A stretch of 8,365 bases of DNA. It comes from an uncultured bacterium. Its GTDB lineage: Bacteria > Auribacterota > Tritonobacteria > UBA1439. Below the pieces are notes generated by a model. The model was not told the origin of the DNA. It saw nothing but the letters and a program-made list of their open reading frames with translations, and ran no database searches. The position numbers and the translations under genes were made by a program. Below, one piece after another: positions 5,680 to 8,365 of the stretch (position 1 is its first letter; every line of letters begins with the position of its first letter). The stretch lies in the NCBI GenBank assembly GCA_937858775.1, contig CALLYX010000076.1:1-8365 (forward strand), given 5' to 3'.

Positions 5680-5688
5680 TGCTACGAT
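5680..5688 (+). promoter_or_regulatory. Extended -10 promoter for the double hydrolase
   Basis: TGCTACGAT at 5680-5688 matches the extended -10 pattern TGnTAnnnT. No good -35 is seen 17 bp upstream, as is usual for extended -10 promoters. The transcript would begin near 5695, about 33 nt before ATG 5728. Confidence 0.45.
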
Positions 5689-5727
5689 GATTTCCGCGCG
5701 CCCGTCGCGCGCTTCCCGGGGGATCGC

Positions 5728-7662
5728 ATGCCGCACAGGAAAACGCATCCGCCCCGCCCGCGGTTCGAGGTCTCGCTCTTCGAGGCGTTCGCGGGCCCGA
5801 ACCGCATCTTCGTCGAGGGGGCCCGCCCCGAGATGGAGACCGGCGCCCCCCCCATCCTCTTCGTAGGCGGGGCCTTCGACGGGAGCTGGATATGCCGGCA
5901 GCAACTCGACTACTGGGCCTCGAGCGGGAGGACCGCCTACGCCCTCAACCTGCGCGGCTACTACCGGAGCCGCTCCGGCGGGATCGCCCGCCTCTCGTAC
6001 CTGGACTACCTCGACGACATTCTGGCCGTCCGCAGGCGTTTCCGCCTGGAGGACGCGGTCTACGCCGGCTACAGCATGGGGGGGCTCCTCGTCCAGAAGA
6101 TCGCGGAACTCCACGGGGCGCGCGCCCTCGTGCTGTATGACAGCGACTGGCCCAGGGGCGTGGCGCGCGCGCTCGGAGAGGCCTCCCCCGCCCCCGTCGC
6201 CCCCCCGCCGGTCATGAACTTCTGGCCGTCCCGGGCGGTCGTGGAGGAGATGATGGGAAGGCCGGTGTCGGGGCGCGAGTTCGAGGAGATCCTCGCCCTT
6301 TTCAAGCAGTCGTATCTCTCCGGGAGGGCGTACAGGGAGCTGCTGATCGAACGGATCGAGATCGACGCCTCCAGGGTGACCTGCCCGGTGCTCGCGGTGT
6401 CGGTCTCGGCCCGCGACCGGGCGCAGGCGGCGCTCGCGCGTTACTACGGGGCGTCGCGCCTCATCTTCGAGGGCTGCTCGCACGGCGGCATTCTCATCGG
6501 CCGCTTTCACGCCCCCGTCACCCGCGCGGTGACGGAGTGGCTGGACGCGGGGTGCCCGCGCGGCGTCGCGCGCACCCTCCGTTTCAAGCAGGCCGCGGCG
6601 CGGAAGGCGCGGGGGGGCAAGATGAGGCTTCACTACTACACCGGCTGGGCGGATCCGAGGGTGCATATCTGCGGGCGCAGGGGCGAGGAGCTGGCGCGGC
6701 TCCCGATGCGGCGGCCGAGGAGGGGCCGGCTCCACGGCGAGGGCCTCTTCACGGCGACCCTGCCGTTCGCCCCGGGGGACCGGCTCTACATCTCGTGCAG
6801 GGGACGCGAGGACCGCCCGGCCGGGCGCGGATTCTACGACCCCCTCGGGAAGGAGCTCTTCCTGGCGGACGGCGAGTTCTTCCCCTCCCCGCCCCCGCCG
6901 TTCCGCCTGCCGCCCGCCTACGCGAGCCGGGATGTCTACAGCCGGGGCCTCTCCCACCATTTCAGGGTGAATATCATGCTCCCGCGCGACTACGGCTGCG
7001 GGAGGCGCGGACCCTATCCGGTCGCCGTTTTGAACGACGGGCAGAACCAGTGGAAGAACCAGGGGGCGCACGGCGGCTGGCACACCGACGCCATCGCCTG
7101 CGACTCCGCCCGGCGGGGGCGCTGCCGCGACATCGTCCTGGTCTCCGTCTTCTCCCACCCGCGGAGGGACTCGGCGTACCTCCCGCCCCCTCTCGGCCGG
7201 GCCGACCTGTACGTGGATTTCCTGGCCGACACGCTCCTCCCGGCGCTCCGGAGGGAGATCCGCATCTCGGGGGACCCGCCCGAGACCGGGATCATCGGCG
7301 CATCATACGGCGCCAACTGCGCGCTCTACGCCGGGATGCGCCGCCCGGACACGTTCGGCCTCGTGGGGAGCCTCTCCTTCGCCCACGTCCCCGACGACCC
7401 GGTGCGGCGCTCGATGCGCGCCGCGGGGACGCTTCCGATCAGCCGTCTCTACGCCGATTGCGGCACCCGCTGGGCATACGACCAGCCCCACCGCGACGAC
7501 CACACCGGGACCACGCGCGAGATCATCTCCATCGCCGCGGGGAAGGGGAAGACGCCCGGGGTGGACCTCCTCGGCATCGTGGCCGAGGGTCACTACCATA
7601 CGGAGGTCTTCTGGCGCAAGCGCATCGGCCGCTGCCTGGAGTTCCTCTATCCGCTGGAATGA
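5728..7662 (+). CDS. Fusion of two alpha/beta-hydrolase domains (AB-hydrolase + Fes-type esterase)
   Basis: A 644-residue protein with no signal peptide, so probably cytoplasmic. Residues 1-275 are an alpha/beta-hydrolase: PILFVGGAFDGSW before the oxyanion loop, AGYSMGG with nucleophile S116, VLAVSVSARDR with D230 and CSHGGIL with H252. Residues about 299-390 (LHYYTGWADPRVHIC to FTATLPFAPGDRLYIS) look like a small beta-sandwich similar to starch-binding CBM modules (low confidence). Residues about 402-644 follow the esterase-D/enterochelin-esterase family: VAVLNDGQNQW, DFLADTLLPALRREI, IIGASYGANCALYAGM with nucleophile S526, and EGHYHTEVFW with H622. The acidic residue of the second triad is unclear: the usual acid after D-C-G-T is replaced by R-W-A-Y-D. 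The substrate is unknown; the combination suggests ester cleavage on a sugar-linked or siderophore-like compound. ATG 5728 follows GGGGG; the far longer upstream open frame is antisense to the nitroreductase. Confidence 0.88.
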   Translation: MPHRKTHPPRPRFEVSLFEAFAGPNRIFVEGARPEMETGAPPILFVGGAFDGSWICRQQLDYWASSGRTAYALNLRGYYRSRSGGIARLSYLDYLDDILAVRRRFRLEDAVYAGYSMGGLLVQKIAELHGARALVLYDSDWPRGVARALGEASPAPVAPPPVMNFWPSRAVVEEMMGRPVSGREFEEILALFKQSYLSGRAYRELLIERIEIDASRVTCPVLAVSVSARDRAQAALARYYGASRLIFEGCSHGGILIGRFHAPVTRAVTEWLDAGCPRGVARTLRFKQAAARKARGGKMRLHYYTGWADPRVHICGRRGEELARLPMRRPRRGRLHGEGLFTATLPFAPGDRLYISCRGREDRPAGRGFYDPLGKELFLADGEFFPSPPPPFRLPPAYASRDVYSRGLSHHFRVNIMLPRDYGCGRRGPYPVAVLNDGQNQWKNQGAHGGWHTDAIACDSARRGRCRDIVLVSVFSHPRRDSAYLPPPLGRADLYVDFLADTLLPALRREIRISGDPPETGIIGASYGANCALYAGMRRPDTFGLVGSLSFAHVPDDPVRRSMRAAGTLPISRLYADCGTRWAYDQPHRDDHTGTTREIISIAAGKGKTPGVDLLGIVAEGHYHTEVFWRKRIGRCLEFLYPLE

Positions 7663-7723
7663 GCGCGCCCGTCCGCGGGCCCACGATCCGCATGCGCGTT
7701 CCCGTTCGGGCCCCCGCGCGCGG

Positions 7724-7753
7724 TGGACACCCCTTCCCATATCTTGGTATACT
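7724..7753 (+). promoter_or_regulatory. Sigma-70-type promoter for the SH3-like gene
   Basis: TGGACA (7724-7729, 5/6), an 18-bp spacer and TATACT (7748-7753, 5/6): the best overall promoter in the window. The transcript would start near 7760, giving a leader of about 60 nt that ends in AAAGGAGG just before ATG 7821. Confidence 0.7.
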
Positions 7754-7820
7754 TCGGCGGAATTTGCGGGGTGGCGCCTCGGACCGGGCGTTCAGGGGCG
7801 GCCCCCGAAAGGAGGGCTCG

Positions 7821-8111
7821 ATGGCCCATTTGCGGGAGAAGGACAAGGTGCAGTGGCGGGCCGGCGACACCCCGTCGAGATCGCGCGTGAGAACGGGGGT
7901 CATCAAGATGGTGTGCGCCGGCGGGATCTGCCTCGTCAGCACCAAGGTCGACGGCGTGACCGTAATCGAGGAGATCAGGATGGCGCGGCTGAGGCCCCTT
8001 GAGGCCCCCGAGGCCGCGCCGAAGAAACGGGCCGGGAAGCGCGCTGCGAAAAAGGGCCGCGGGAAGGCGAAGAAGGCCCCCCGCGGGAAGCCGGGAAAGA
8101 AGGCCTCCTGA
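7821..8111 (+). CDS. Small beta-domain protein with histone-H1-like Lys/Ala tail
   Basis: A 96-residue protein in two parts. Residues 1-60 have the alternating pattern of a small beta barrel (KDKVQWRAG, VRTGVIKMVCAGGICLVS, DGVTVIEEIRMARLRPLE), resembling SH3/KOW/Tudor-type domains; I cannot name the family. Residues 66-96 are almost entirely Lys, Ala, Arg, Gly and Pro (PKKRAGKRAAKKGRGK), as in bacterial histone-H1-like tails, and should be disordered and bind nucleic acid. The likely role is DNA or RNA binding, perhaps nucleoid or ribosome associated; this is inference. The start is secure: AAAGGAGG lies 5 nt upstream of ATG 7821. It is probably monocistronic, with a strong promoter before it and a 12-bp hairpin after it. 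Confidence 0.85.
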   Translation: MAHLREKDKVQWRAGDTPSRSRVRTGVIKMVCAGGICLVSTKVDGVTVIEEIRMARLRPLEAPEAAPKKRAGKRAAKKGRGKAKKAPRGKPGKKAS

Positions 8112-8131
8112 CCTGAACGCCGCTGCGGCGC

Positions 8132-8168
8132 GATGCCCCCCGGCCCCCGTACCGGCCCGGGGGGCATC
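8132..8168 (+). terminator. Strong hairpin after the SH3-like gene
   Basis: GATGCCCCCCGG (8132-8143) pairs perfectly with CCGGGGGGCATC (8157-8168) around a 13-nt loop. It lies 20 nt after the stop and 21 nt before the next ATG. The bases after the stem are CCCCTT, a poor T-run, so termination may be partial or factor-assisted. Confidence 0.55.
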
Positions 8169-8189
8169 CCCTTGCCGGGGGAAAACCCT

Positions 8190-8365
8190 ATGGCGCGCCT
8201 CCTCGAAAGCCTCGCCGCCCTCAAAAAGACGATCGCGGCGCGCGGGTGGTTCCGCGACGTGCGCCTTGCCTACCAGGGGTTCGGGCCGCTCGGCGCCCAC
8301 ATGTTCGCCCACTTCCTCCCCGTCTCGCACATCGTGGCGGAGTACTACGGCGAGGAGGTCAGGAC
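8190..8365 (+). CDS. Unrecognised protein, N-terminal fragment (runs off right edge)
   Basis: The frame opens at ATG 8190 and is open to the window end, 58 complete codons. GGGGGA lies about 9 nt upstream. Nearly all third positions are G or C (only three A/T by hand count), a strong coding sign. It begins with an amphipathic helix (MARLLESLAALKKTIAARG), then WFRDVRLAYQGFGPLGAH and a His/aromatic-rich stretch (MFAHFLPVSHIVAEYYGEEV). There is no signal peptide. I do not recognise a family from this fragment. It starts shortly after the hairpin, so it is either weakly read through or has a promoter I cannot see. Confidence 0.72.
   Translation, partial: MARLLESLAALKKTIAARGWFRDVRLAYQGFGPLGAHMFAHFLPVSHIVAEYYGEEVR

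Noticed and set aside
4693..5727. Long N-terminal extension of the double-hydrolase frame
   Set aside because: It runs antisense to the nitroreductase and the start of the DHH gene, is Arg/Pro/Gly low-complexity, and lacks a good start; ATG 5728 has a ribosome-binding site and the first hydrolase strand follows it.
7659..7820. ATGA overlap giving an earlier in-frame start for the SH3-like protein
   Set aside because: ATG 7659 overlaps the hydrolase stop in the classic coupled way, but the added 54 residues are Arg/Pro/Gly-rich, a near-consensus promoter lies inside them, and the SD before ATG 7821 is far better.
7647..8330. Minus-strand open frame covering the SH3-like gene and right edge
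   Set aside because: It is the antisense mirror of two plus-strand genes with strong third-position GC; its translation shows no domain or signal peptide and its start has no ribosome-binding site.
1..8365. CRISPR array, insertion sequence, phage, toxin-antitoxin or defence island
   Set aside because: No spaced direct repeats, transposase, terminal inverted repeats, integrase or recognisable defence gene was found on either strand.

Overview
The window is high-GC bacterial chromosomal DNA with strongly GC-biased third codon positions, near-consensus sigma-70-type promoters and Shine-Dalgarno (SD) sites. Genes are short, lie on both strands, and include three predicted lipoproteins, so the cell probably has an outer membrane. 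One lipoprotein resembles the TIGR03067 domain, which is best known from Planctomycetes. That fits a planctomycete-like or other poorly cultured lineage, but I cannot assign a phylum. No phage, transposon, CRISPR array or plasmid feature is visible.

Layout. (1) 1-835, minus strand: a PTS EIIA (PtsN/fructose-type) protein, then a PAS-domain protein running off the left edge. (2) 1011-2116, plus strand: a CsgG/LpoB-like lipoprotein with its own promoter, a 79-residue charged lipoprotein, and a tRNA-Pro(UGG) starting 5 nt after that gene's stop. (3) 2239-3751, plus strand: a TIGR03067-like lipoprotein, a stand-alone LigD-type 3'-phosphoesterase with no convincing start codon, and an RNase H-like (DEDD) exonuclease. 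(4) 3771-5505, minus strand, converging on block 3 with a 19-nt gap: an exported SagB-type nitroreductase followed by an NrnA-like DHH phosphoesterase. (5) 5728-7662, plus strand, divergent from block 4 across a promoter region with a 10-bp inverted repeat: a 644-residue protein joining two alpha/beta-hydrolase domains through a possible carbohydrate-binding-like module. (6) 7821-8111: a small beta-rich (SH3/Tudor-like) protein with a histone-H1-like Lys/Ala tail, with its own promoter and a strong downstream hairpin. (7) 8190 to the right edge: the start of an unrecognised gene.

How the genes may work together. Blocks 3 and 4 bring together three enzymes acting on nucleic-acid ends or short fragments: the 3'-phosphoesterase, the DEDD exonuclease and the NrnA-like nanoRNase/pAp phosphatase. 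The EIIA-PAS pair looks like a small sensory or regulatory unit. Most of the rest is ordinary housekeeping or envelope content. The two items most worth a second look are the double-hydrolase fusion and the 3'-phosphoesterase gene whose start is missing or hidden. I ran no searches; all family calls rest on motifs read from the translations.
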